Assembly (NCBI RefSeq): GCF_030272615.1
Contig: NC_081408.1
Location: forward strand, 408,240,889 to 408,304,888
Origin: Cryptomeria japonica
Taxonomy: Eukaryota; Streptophyta; Pinopsida; Cupressales; Cupressaceae
Direction of reading: 5' to 3'
DNA: 64,000 nucleotides
Shown here: positions 12,348 through 23,282 of the stretch, one piece after another
How the letters are laid out: every line of letters starts with the position of its first letter
How positions within the stretch are numbered: the stretch's first letter is position 1
Notes under the pieces: model-generated
Told to the model about the DNA's origin: nothing
Seen by the model: only the letters and a program-made list of their open reading frames with translations
Databases searched by the model: none
Position numbers and translations under genes: made by a program

Positions 12348-13641
12348 ATAATGCCTCCATTTCCTCAAGGATTGGACCATTGCATACATCTCTAAGTCAT
12401 AGGTTGAGTAATTTTGTTTAGCTTCATTCAATTTTTCACTAAAGAATGCTACTGGTCTACCCTCTTGTTTCAAGACTCCTCCTACTGCCTTGTTACTTGC
12501 ATCACATTCTATGGTGAAAACCTTATGAAAATTAAATAAAACCAACTACTGCTACTCTTCCTTTCGAATACTCAAAGGACTTATTTGCTTCACTAGTCCA
12601 TACAAACTGACATTTTCTACCCCCCTTGATAGTATCAATCATAGGTGCACATACACCACTAAAATCCTTAATGAACTTCCTATAGAAGCTTGCAAGACCA
12701 TGAAAAATCTTTACCTCACTTGCATTTCTAGGCATAGGCCAATTGAGGATTGCTTCCACCTTGGATGGGTCCAGCTTGAGGTTGCTCTTGGAGATTACAA
12801 AACCAGGAAACCACGACTCTTCCTGCAAGAAGACACATTTCTCCAAATTGATCTTCAATTTCTCTTCATTCAACCTTTTCAATACCAAATCCAAATGTGT
12901 TAGATGCTCATCCCTAACCTTGCTAAAAATCAGAATATCATCTAAGTACATAACAACAAAATGATTGCTAAAAGGTTTCAAGACATCATTCATGAGTCTC
13001 ATGAATGTACTAGGATCATTTGAGAGGCCAAATGGCATAACTATCCATTCATAAAGTCCTTCATTTTTTTTGAAGGTTGTCTTCCACTCATCTCCCTCTC
13101 TTATCCTGATTTGATGGTAACCGCTCTTCAAATCCACCTTAGAGTAGTACTTGGCTCCTGCAAGATAGTCCATCAAGTCCTCTATCCAAGGCATAGGGAA
13201 CCTATGCCTAATTGTACCTTCCTTCTTAGGAGCCAATACTGCATGGCAACACAAGGGCTAATGCTCTTCCTTATGAATCCCTTTTCTAGCAACTCATGTA
13301 CTTGCCTTGCAAGTTCTTCAGTTTGATCAGGGATCAATTTACATGTTTCTTTGTTGGGCAATGTTGATCCTGGTATAAGGTCAATATAGTGACTCACTTC
13401 TCTGAAAGGTGGTAGGGTCTCTGGTTTGCTTCCTACAACTATACCCTTGTATCTTTCCAACAACTCCTTCACTTCCCTAGGACCTGCAGTCCTTTCTTGC
13501 ACCTTATCTTCCATTTTCTTTCTCACTTCTCTTGGCTTCACCACTATGGAAAATCATGGGGTATCCTTCTCTCTGATTGTTTGCATAAACTCCTCTTTAC
13601 CTACTAACATGACACTAGTCACCGCATGACTGTCCTTACCA
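12348..13641 (-). pseudogene. Gypsy A reverse transcriptase, connection and RNase H start
   Basis: RT motifs in order are [22 protein letters not shown] (with SNDPSTF where APSTF is usual), and the catalytic [10 protein letters not shown]. The thumb follows ([30 protein letters not shown]), then RNase H with [16 protein letters not shown] and WRHY. The upstream connection segment (13544-13182) has the usual HYIDLIPGS block. A frameshift separates 13544-13182 from 13254-12532, and another precedes RNase H (12545-12321). The final residues of that last frame read into the C1 LTR; the true sequence continues at 5018. Confidence 0.88.
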
Positions 13642-14029
13642 TCATCTGGTAGTGGAGTCAGTGTATTTCACACCATCTTTGGTCAACTTGTAGACATTTT
13701 TCCTCCCATCATGCTTCGAGTTTACATCATATTTCCATGGTCTTCCAAGGAGTAAATGGCAAGCATCCATCTCTATAACATCACACAAGATCTTGTCTCT
13801 ATATTCACCTATTTGAAAATCAACCCAAACTTGTTCACATACCAAAGCTTGTTGCTCTTTGCTCAACTAGGAGACTTTGTAGGGCCAAGGATGAGGAAGT
13901 TTCTTCAATCTAAGCTTGTTGACCATCTTAGTTGAAGCAAGATTATCAGTTGACCCTGAGTCCACAATGACTGTACATGCCTTTCCACTTACCTTACAAG
14001 TAGTTCTAAACAATGTCTTCCTTTGTGGT
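13642..14029 (-). pseudogene. Gypsy A aspartic protease
   Basis: Carries the active-site motif VIVDSGSTDN near 13970, a flap-like region (WVDFQIGEYRDKILCDV) and the conserved MDACHLLLGRPWKYD near 13750. A stop near 13867 replaces a Trp seen in the homologous position of B (VSWLNRG). L1 is inserted immediately upstream, between the codons for KEP and PPQRK. Cleaves the Gag-Pol polyprotein in an active element. Confidence 0.87.
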
Positions 14030-14854
14030 GGCTCTGTTGGTTCCCAAAACCACAGATTGGAAAACCAAAAGACTTGCCAAATCCTCAAGTATTCCAATCA
14101 GCCTTGGCCAATGAACAGGGATGGTCAAAAACCAAATCCCTCTACACTTTAGGCTCCACTGAACCTAGGTGGTTGTGCCTCTTCCTCTCAAGCACAAAAG
14201 AGGTTATTTATAGTGGATTTAAACCTTTTAGCAAGTTTACACAACTGGCAAATTATTGTTCTGCAACTATACTTTATTATGTGCTTTAAACGAATGCTTT
14301 GAAAACAAATGATTGTGAATGTATATTGAAAATGAAATTGCTTTTAGGACTTAAATAAAATCTGCATAGATCAGTTCATATAGGATTTGGGAAGAATGTT
14401 TCTCTATCAAGGACCTTGAATGCATACAGATCAAAACCTTAAAAGATCAATAACAGACTAGTGCCTCTATCCGGGAATATATGTGACACTTTGTGGACAA
14501 AATATCTTATTAACTCAAGAGACGATTTGTCATCAACTATGAAGGTTCAGTATGCATTACACAAACAATAAGAACTCAATCTTTCACTTAATGCAATGGC
14601 ATGCGATTCACATCATAGCAAGTCTATAAATAGATTTATCAAGAGGACAAAGATAACTCATCAACACAAAAGTGTACACAATATTTGGAAAAGAGACGAT
14701 GAACCTTGTATATTAATCTTCAAGAACTAATTGCATACATAAGTTACACTTGTAAATACTTCATTATAGATTGCTTGCACAAAATGATACTTATTCTTCC
14801 TATAGACTTCTCTGATATAGAATGATATTCGATCCCTACAGCAAGTCATCCTTA

Positions 14855-15997
14855 TGAATTCCTAATGAATACTAAGAGGGGGGGTGAATTAGTATACCAA
14901 AAAATACTGAACTTAAACTCTTAAACAGTTTAGCAGTTAACCAGTATAATATATTTACTAACAAGCCGATTAAGACAAATGCAAACCAAACAACAAATAA
15001 AGCATTCACCCACAAGAGCACAATCACCATAACACAAGAGGTTTTGACGTGGAAACCCAAATGGGAAAAACCACGGTGAGTAGAAACTCACAAGTAACTA
15101 TCTACATAATAGAAACCAGACCGGTTAAGGTCATACAATGTTCTTCACTAGAATAGATCCTGTTAGGAATCTAGATCTCTGTTAGGAGATAAGTCTTGTT
15201 AAAGACTAACTTGTGAGAGGATTTCAGATTCACAGATGTGAACCACCTTGTTAGAGGATTTACAAAGGCTTTGCTAGGCCGGTTAAGGGTTTCAGACTTG
15301 TCGAAGATGTGAGTAATCAACAAGTAGATGATCTAGATACTAGCATATTATGCTTGATTAGATCCTTGATAGCTCATTGTTAATGCACATTTTGCATTAC
15401 TTCAGTCTTCAATATCTCCACAGTCTATTTCTTCACACAAACCTATTCTTCTCTTCTATGATCGCACATACAAAACCCTCATCAACTAAAACCCTATCAA
15501 CAACTAAAACCCTAGACATGATGTCCTTATAAAGGAATCTGATTTCATGTCAGTCCAATAGGATTACATTGCATGTTCCTAGGTTCAGTGCATCTAGACA
15601 CATTTGGTAACACGACACAAAATCATCGCCAAAGTGTCAGTGGATGATAACTCATCACAGAAATACCAGTTGGTAACTCATCACAGAGTAATACCGGTTC
15701 ATTACCGATTACTGATTCATACATTTTACCAATTACCGGTTGTCAAAATGAAGACTGGAAAAATGTTAACTACTACTTTATTCCTTCATACCGCTTTGGG
15801 ATCCTCGAACCGCTTTGGGTCTTCAGTCAATTTGTGACCGGTAAACACCTTCTGCAAAACACCGATAGTCTAAAGACTATAATACATAACAGCGGTTGGA
15901 ACAATTACCGATGGAGCATAACTCATACATAGGGAAGTGATCATAAAACAAGTGTGTGTCCATCAATGACAATCACAACATCATCAAAATGCCAACA
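14855..15997 (-). repeat. Copia-type LTR nested in L1, with adjacent purine tract
   Basis: It starts TGAATTCCTAATG with a 7-G run (about 14877-14883) and ends AAATGCCAACA, as in C1 and C2. It contains the conserved hairpin (15049-15076), GTTAGAGGATTT-type units and a TTATAAAGG TATA-like site (minus strand, about 15530). Next to it, the complement of CTTCCCCCACTTTT looks like a polypurine tract, as beside a 3' LTR, but no gag-pol follows. Flanking 5-mers differ (CCTTA, CTTCC). It is probably the 3' end of a truncated or coding-free Copia derivative. Confidence 0.7.
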
Positions 15998-18973
15998 CTT
16001 CCCCCACTTTTACATACAAAAATGACTCCCTATAATTATGTGAATCCATAGGCACATATGAAAAGACACACCCTTTCATACACAGGAGGGAGTTACAAAC
16101 AGTTGTTTTCCAAAGGATACACCCTTTGGTTTACAGATATAATTTAAAAGGAAAACCCTAAAACACCATACTAAATAATGCTTTAATAATATATCCTTTA
16201 TCCTCCGCTTTGATAACATTTCTCGGCAAATATTCATCATCTCCTCAATATCTCCTGCACATAAAACAAACCAATCAAATCCCTTGATTTTAAACATTAA
16301 CTACATACCACCTTTGACTAAGTAATAATCCTTCTCCCTTATGTAAAATACTTATTTGGGATAATTCACTTAAATCAAAGTATTAAACACTTGTAAATAT
16401 TTATTCATATAAAATAATTTACCCTAAAGATAGTTTTTTCATAACCTAAGGTAAAATATTTTATATGGCAAATAGAAGCATATACTTCCTTGTGCAAAAA
16501 TGATATCCGTGGAAAAACTTCTAATACCTCTTCACCTTTTAGGGCACTTGAATTAGGTTGGAAATATTTTATCACATGAACATACCCTTGCAAATATCAA
16601 TCAAATCATTAAGTACATGATATAAATAATATACCCTAATAAATATATTCAATTTATAAACCTAGGGCAAATAAAATGCATATGGAAGGATCACTTTAAT
16701 AAATACATGCTTTTCATCACTTTACTTATGGTAAAAATACATTTTCTCCAAAATAATAATAATCATGCTTTGATATTTAAAACATTAAAACAATTTACCC
16801 TAATGTAAAATGTCCAATTTATTGGATTAGGGCAAATATATACATATGAAAGGAATTCCTTATTGCAATGGCTTTTCAATAAATACTATTCATCTCTTTC
16901 AATTGTGTAAAAATAAAATGCATCTTCCCCTTTTACGAAATATTCTTTATAATATTCATATTTTGATTTTGAAAAATAAAAAATATTTACCCTAATATAA
17001 AATGATTCGATGAACTTTAAAGGGTAAAAAACATATAATAAAAATATTTTAATGATTTTCAAGATTTAAAATGACAAAGTATATTCACTTGTATTTATTC
17101 AAAGGAAATTAAAAATATAACCAAGGTCTAAGAATACTTCCTCTGTATCTGCCAGTAGAATTTTAAGTCTTCCGGAAATTTATTTGTAAGACTTGAAAAG
17201 CATTCTCTTTTTTTTAGCATCCTATTTCTTCCTTTTATCCATTGGTGAGTCATTGATCAAGCCAATAGTGTTGGGAAAATGCAGAGCTCTGAGAATAGAT
17301 GAGCATTGGCTTCCTACAAGATATCAATTGTGCACAATTCCACAGCCATCAGCTGAAATTACAAATGCAATCATATTAGCAAGCTTTTCCATTTCCAGGC
17401 ATGTCTGAAGATCATCATGTGGTATTTATAAAAAAGAAAATTGATCCTCATTTACCATTAGAAGAACAAAGAACATCTATTATAGCTTCTGATATATCAA
17501 TCTCTGTTTCATGGGATGTTGAGTATTATAAACAAACACCCATTCTGTTGCCCGTAATTGACTTATAGTATCGTTTTCAAATTCATTAATATTATCTCAT
17601 GAATTCGAGTATTGAAGGATAGAGTTGGATCTCTATTTTTATCGGGTAAAACATGCCTCTTTTAGTCTCCTTCGCTAAACTAGAATATGCAGGTCGTCAC
17701 TTGCAAATCTGAGCTTTTAGACAACTCACCGACATTTTAAAAACAATAAAAAATTATAAAAATGCCCCCCAAGGTGAGATATATGATCCGGGCAATCATT
17801 TTAAGATTAAAAACACCATTAATCATTCATTTTCAGCTTCAAAAAATGGCCTGAATTGTAAAAACGTGAATTCAGTTTTAGCCACCGTGCATTCCAGAGC
17901 GGATTGATTAATCACTTGAGTGCTTTGTTATATCTTTATCGGAGATCAGGGAGACTTATTTTTTATTACAATGATCTCCCGATGAGTTTCATCCTTTGTC
18001 AGCCCGCCATGTATAAAGTGTTTTGAACTTTACAAGTCCCATATAAATATATATTTTATTCAAATCATTTAATTAAAATGATTTAAACGTATATTCCATA
18101 AAAGTATTATTTATCAAATTCAAAATTGAATCTTGATCCTGTATATTTTATCTTTCAAAATGAACTTATATTTCCTCTTGCAAAATAATAATATTCTGGC
18201 TGAATAATAACTTGCAAACATCATACTCAATAAACTTTACATTAGCCAAGAAGATATTAAATGAATTCCTTGATACGTGGGATTTTGCACAAAGCATCCT
18301 TGTATCATAAATATGTGAAAGAATAAACTATATTATTATAAGATTAATTCAATTAATAAATATTAACATATGAAAATGACTACTTGAATTAATATTGCAT
18401 TTCACATGAGAATTCAAAATAAATTGCAAACAAGGTCGCTTTGGGAAAAATAGCAAATCAAATCATGGAGGATTCGAAACTGTCATAATGATACGTTGTG
18501 ACATGAAAAATTTAGAGTAATATTCAATTCAATATGAAAGCTCAATGGGAAAGATTTAATAATACTCAAAGATGACTTACTTTGATAAAAATTTATCTCA
18601 CCATTGAAAAATATAAGAAAATGCAAATGGAGTGGCTTTAGGAAAAATGGCAGACGATATCATAGGAACCTGCAACTTTGTACGAGGGTTGTTTAATATA
18701 CATAAAATCTAGAAGAACAATTAGATTGGCATAATAATGCTTAAATGGAGAAAAATTATGATTCGAAAAGGCATACCTGGAATGATTCCATATTTGTAAC
18801 TACATACATACCTGAAAATCATCCACTTGACGTATGCATCGAAATAGGCTTTCAGGAGCTTGAAATGGAAATGTATACCTGAACATAGGTGTCTCACATG
18901 ACTTCTCTAGTGAACTCATTGTCCTGCATGAGATTTGGAACTCTAAATTTTAAAAAAATTTAAGGCTTCATCA
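15998..18973. other. Non-coding remainder of L1
   Basis: AT-rich, without recognisable protein. Between about 16380 and 17060 a loose series of units containing TTTACCCTAAtgtAAAATG-like text recurs every 180 to 200 bases, strongly diverged. Short open frames here (16076-16297, 16405-16593 minus; 17193-17408 plus) show no similarity I can name. Confidence 0.4.
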
Positions 18974-18978
18974 GGCTC

Positions 18979-20121
18979 TTTGACAGTTGGTACCTTCAAG
19001 AGGGTCCTTTGGAACATCAGACACTCCCCTTTCTTTGGATTTGCATATCTTGAAGGTGAGTTCACACTTTGGGTGTCCTCCTCCTATGCCAAATGAACTC
19101 TCCTTTCTCCACCTTGACTGTTAGAGCCTTGTTTTTTCGAGCATCTAAATGATTGATGGCCAACTTGATTACATGTGAAACATCTTCCAGTGAACACATT
19201 AGCTCCTCTACCTCCAAATCTACCTCAACCATTTGGTCTCCTTCCTCTGAAACTACCCCTATGACTTGGTTCTCCTTATTCTTGATTACTTTACTCTCCT
19301 TGTGGTTTATGAGATGTTCTTCTTCCACCAAATCCACCTCTTCCTCTAAAGTTACCCCCTCTTCCTCTACCTTGTTGGGCTCCATTTCTTCTAAACTTTT
19401 CTTCAATCCTTAGTACCATTTGATAGCATTTTTGAACTATCTTAGGATTGAAGAGACTTAATTCATCTTGAATGGCATACTTGAGGCCATTCATGTATCT
19501 TGCCAATTTTTTCTTCTCATTCTCTAGCACCTTTGCTCTTAGGGACAGTTTGTGAAACTCTTCTGTGTACCCACTAACATCCAAATCCTTTTGTCTTAGG
19601 CTATGCAACTTCTTATGCATTGTCACTTCATAATCCTCAAGTACAAATTTACCTTTCACCTCTGCAACCATCCTCTTCCATGATGAGATGGGGTTCTTTC
19701 CCTCTTCTACTCTCTCATTTTGCAAGAAGTTCCACCAACTAAGGGCATATCCTTTCATCTTAGACTTAGCAGTCTTCATCTTTTGGTTCTTAGGCACATC
19801 TTCACATTCAAAGTGATTCTCTAAGGCCTCCAACCAATCCATGACCTCCTCTGGTTTCATCCTCCCAGTAAACATAGGTAGGCTTGGTTTGTCATCTTTG
19901 CTACCTACTCTCTCAAGGGCTTCAAGGAAACTTCTCTGATATGCAGGTATCCTTTATCTTGCCTGCAAAAGGGTATCATCCTCATTACCTTCTTCTTCTT
20001 CTTCTTTAGAGTCTCCTTACTTCTTATCTATCTTACCCTTCAACCTATCCAATTCTTTTCTCATCTCTTTGTTGGCTGCCACCTGCTCTCTTACCAACTT
20101 GGCCAATTCAACGTTGGTCAT
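18979..20121 (-). pseudogene. Gypsy A gag
   Basis: Begins at an ATG at 20121 (MTNVELAKLVREQ). After an acidic stretch it gives a chromovirus-type gag core: MDWLEALENHFE, ALSWWNFLQ, YTEEFHKLSLRA and LARYMNGL (19875-19400). An RG-rich region (RGRGGNFRGRGGFGG) and an intact CCHC knuckle CFTCNQVGHQSFRC (about 19183-19141) follow. TAA stops lie near 20013 and 19955 and further TGA/TAG stops follow after 19291. The alternative frame 19406-19062 is a shadow of the same region. It ends at the L1 insertion. Confidence 0.85.
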
Positions 20122-20173
20122 CCTCCTTCCATCACTAGTGTCTTCTCCTTCTGACACCCTCAAGAATCTTTAA

Positions 20174-20186
20174 GGCTCTGATACCA
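20174..20186 (-). promoter_or_regulatory. Gypsy A primer binding site
   Basis: Minus-strand TGGTATCAGAGCC, two bases from the LTR edge at 20189; complementary to the 3' end of plant initiator methionine tRNA. Confidence 0.88.
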
Positions 20187-20188
20187 CC

Positions 20189-20821
20189 TGATGCGGAGTG
20201 GGCAACAAGAAGGTAAGAAGACCCAATTCACCCTTCTAAGCCTAAACAAGGCTTATCTCAACCCACAACTAGGGTTTTACACACACACTAATGTACTCAA
20301 TCAACCACAACACTTTATAAGGAGGGTTAGGGCTATTTGACAACCAAGGACACTCATCCTATTCCTTTCACCCAAGTTTGAATACTTCTTGTTGTACCTG
20401 GGTCAAGGAACCCTCAATTAGGCCTATTCCTTGTAGCCTTATCTGACCGATATTTCCCAAACAATTCAAATTTTACTCAAAGCATCCTAGGAAAAAATTA
20501 CATTTTAGAGTACCCTTTTGGGTTTTACATACAATTCCAAGATATAGAGTTATGACCTTTCTCCAGCACCCCTAAGCACCTACTAGGTTTGCAGACCTAA
20601 TAGGCCTAATTAGGTCCGTTTTCCAAAGCAAATACTTAAGAATGGGGTTGTAGAATCTAACTCACACCTTAGGAATGTTACTTATGTATCTAATGAACCA
20701 AAACCACCCTTATAATAGTTCCCAAACTCTCCTTAGGTGACTGTTCTTTCATTCCTCCTCAAAGCTAGGCTAAACACATGGTTTTGTTTAACCTTGGGTA
20801 TGGTGAAAACCACATCAAAAC
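20189..20821 (-). repeat. Gypsy A 5' LTR, proximal half
   Basis: From TGATGCGGAG next to the primer site to the insertion point of element B. The first 100 bases match the remnant at 4141-4243. A TATA motif (complement of TTTATA, 20314-20319) lies about 125 bases from the LTR end, as expected for U3/R. The other half is at 33198-33954. Confidence 0.78.
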
Positions 20822-22445
20822 TGGTGCAGGGAACCTAACACTCCAAGCATGCAATTTTGTTTTCTTTTAATTTTTGTGTGTTGTCTTTTATGATTCAATA
20901 ATGGACCAACCATTTGGGACTCAGTAGAGCCATGGTTGAGTTGTCTAAGTTTTGAATTGTGTCATTTGTGTTCAGGATGTTGTCAGCCTAAGGAGTTGAA
21001 ATGCTAAGGTAGATCACAGGAGTAGTACTCCAAATGATTATTATCATGTAATAGGGTTCTATTGTATTGTTTTTAGGTCTTCTAGGGTGTTTCAGGACCT
21101 TCAAGAGCTTTGAAATGAATTAGAGTGAAAAGTTGCATCTCAAGAGTAAAAAGTTGTAAAAAGTTGTTGAGCAAAATTTTGTAATTTTTGCAAAAGTTGC
21201 ATTTTTGGAAGATGGAGTTGCAAAGTTGGTTGAACCAAAAAAACATCATCATATAAGCCAAAATATAATTCATTGTACGGGTTGGAGAATTGGGAATGCA
21301 AGAACAAGTTTTTGTGTTGCAAGTAAACCTTGTTTTCTTCACCGTTTAACATTTTTATTGAGTTTTCATTGCTTTGTACAGTCCAGTACGGACTTGGTTA
21401 TAGAATTTAATTGTAGGGAATGAGTTTCCATTTAATTTATGTTCTAATAATATTAATTTTTAGGAATGACCATCTTTAGTTGCAAATATATCATCCATTC
21501 TTTGCAACTAGGTGTAAAACCCTTGCAAGTAGGGTTTAAGAGCAAAAATGGCTCTAACCTAAGCATTCATTGATGGAACCTGTTGAAATAAAGTGAAATG
21601 ATAGGTTAGGTTCTGTACATAGATTTATAATATGGTTTTTTTTTTTAGGTCTTTGTGGAGGAGATACAATGAAGCCCTAGGCTCACCGTTGGGAGTTGGC
21701 GAGTTAGGATAGCAGAATATGTACAAATTTTGAGCACATGTGGATTGGTGGAACACAAAATGTCACATGGCTGGAAATCCCTTTGAGTTCCCTTTAATAA
21801 TCCTAAATTTTTTTGAGAATGTGTTTTGACTGGTGAAGGGTTTTAGAACCATCTTTCCAAGTCACCCGGGTAGACCTAAACCCTTGAAATTAGTGCAGTA
21901 TTGGAAACCCTATGTGTACAAATAACCCAGATGCAATTTTCCAATATTGTCTGTAACTCTGAAAAGGGTACTCGAATCTATAATTTATTTGTGGCCTTGT
22001 TTGGGGAATTTTCAAACTAAGTCTTGAAAACCAGTCTAGGAGGGTTAATCCAATTAGGCCTATTTGAGCCCGGTAGAGACCAACAAAGGCTAGGACACCA
22101 TGGCGATGGGTTTGGAGATGCTAAAAGCCTCAAAAGACTTCAAAGACACTATGTAGATGTATTTTGAGCCCATTGAATGCGGTTGGAGTGTTGTGATCCT
22201 TGCAGGAGTTGTTGGAGCCTAGAAGTGGTGTGTGGAGATTGAGGTGACAACCTTAACAGGAGGAGTTGATTGTCTAAGACCAATGGCTACATCTTGGAGG
22301 CAAGCAAAACTAGTTCAGACCTTGGAGGTTTCAATAGCAAAACCCCTACTAAGTGTCATTGGATAGGCTTGAGTAGTTGAAGGGTTGAGTAAGACAAGTC
22401 AATCTAGAAGGTGAATTGAACCGAGCTCCTAGACTCTTTGCATCA
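20822..22445 (+). repeat. Element B 5' LTR
   Basis: Matches 31574-33192 along its full length. Short inverted termini (TGGTGCA/TGCATCA). No gene inside; open frames at 21082-21423 are shadows that recur in the 3' copy. Confidence 0.92.
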
Positions 22446-22448
22446 GAG

Positions 22449-22461
22449 TGGTATCAGAGCC
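22449..22461 (+). promoter_or_regulatory. Element B primer binding site
   Basis: TGGTATCAGAGCC three bases after the 5' LTR; initiator methionine tRNA type. Confidence 0.9.
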
Positions 22462-22515
22462 ATTCTTTGAAAGGTTTGGTGTATGTAAGATTGTAAAGAA
22501 TTAGAATCAAGTTCA

Positions 22516-23282
22516 ATGCCTCCAAAGGAAATGACTCCAGAAACCATCTAACAGATGGTGGCAGAGATGATAGAAGGATTAAAGGATGCAGAAGGAAGTA
22601 GAGGAATCAGAGATGTTAAGAAGGAGAAGGGGAAGGTTAAGATAGAATGGAGTGATGAGACAGATGAAGAAGTGGAAGATGGAGAGGAACAAGAAGGGGT
22701 ACTAATTCCTCAAGACCAAAAGCTATTCTTGGATGTAGTCAAATCCATCTCTAAAGATAACTTGGATGGATTACCCACCTATGGAGGAAATCTCAATGGA
22801 GAAGATTTGCTAGATTGGATAGAGACCCTAAATAATAATTTTGATTATAAGGAGGTAGCAGAGGAGAAAATAGTACAAGAAGAAAGGATACAAGAAGGTA
22901 AGAAGAAGATAACTTCATGGGAGCGTATGAAGATAAGGCTTAAGGCTCAATTCCTACCAGGGGATTATGAGGTTCAAATCCGCAAGAGACTGCAAAATCT
23001 GAAACAAAGGGAGTTAGATGTCAATGCATACACAAAGGAATTCCACAAACTCGGTTTGAGGGCTAGGAAGCATGAGAATGAAGTGGAGAAATTGGCTAGG
23101 TATGTGTTCATGGCCTTAGACAAAATATACAAGATGAGATAAGTATCCTCACACCAGACACTGTCCATAAGTGTTTTTAGTTGGCATTAAGGGCAGAGGA
23201 GAAGATCAAGAGGAGAAGTGAACAAAATCAGAAACATAGAGGTGGTAAGAATTTCAGAGGTAGAGGAACCTTTGGTAGAGGG
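22516..23282 (+). pseudogene. Element B gag, N-terminal part
   Basis: The likely original start is the ATG at 22516 (MPPKEMTPET). A TAA at 22549-22551 stops it and the frame reopens at 22555. After an acidic stretch the core shows DLLDWIETLNNNFDY and YTKEFHKLGLRARK. The segment holding the WW block in element A (ALSWWNFLQ) is missing between DYKEVAEE and EERIQEG, so an internal deletion is likely. A frameshift near 23110 and a TAG near 23180 precede the RG-rich tail, which ends at L2. Confidence 0.82.

Larger units (their letters stand above)
14035..18973 (-). mobile_element. L1: giant solo-LTR-like insertion in Gypsy A
   Basis: The insertion is bounded by an exact 5-bp duplication, GGCTC at 14030-14034 and 18974-18978. 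Its minus-strand termini are TGATGAAGCC and ACCAACA. It has no coding content of its own. The minus strand has a TATA motif (CTATAAATAACC, about 14204-14215) some 175 bases before the CA end, as in an LTR. Both ends are recognisably related to the ends of L2. It contains a nested Copia-type LTR at 14855-15997. I find no second copy of either terminus inside, which argues for one long LTR rather than a full element. An unusual non-autonomous element remains possible. Confidence 0.65.

Noticed and set aside
17193-17408. 71-codon plus frame starting with a hydrophobic stretch like a signal peptide
   Set aside because: No homologue recognised, lies in non-coding L1, no supporting context.
14035-18973. 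L1 as a DNA transposon
   Set aside because: Terminal inverted similarity is only a few bases, no transposase is seen, and TG...CA ends with 5-bp duplication and a TATA box fit an LTR better.
19062-19406. Acidic 114-codon minus-strand frame
   Set aside because: Shadow of the Gypsy A gag C-terminus; the true frame carries the RG-rich region and the CCHC knuckle.
21082-21423. Short frames in 21.1-21.4 kb and again at 31.85-32.17 kb
   Set aside because: They lie in the two LTR copies of element B and have no coding similarity.
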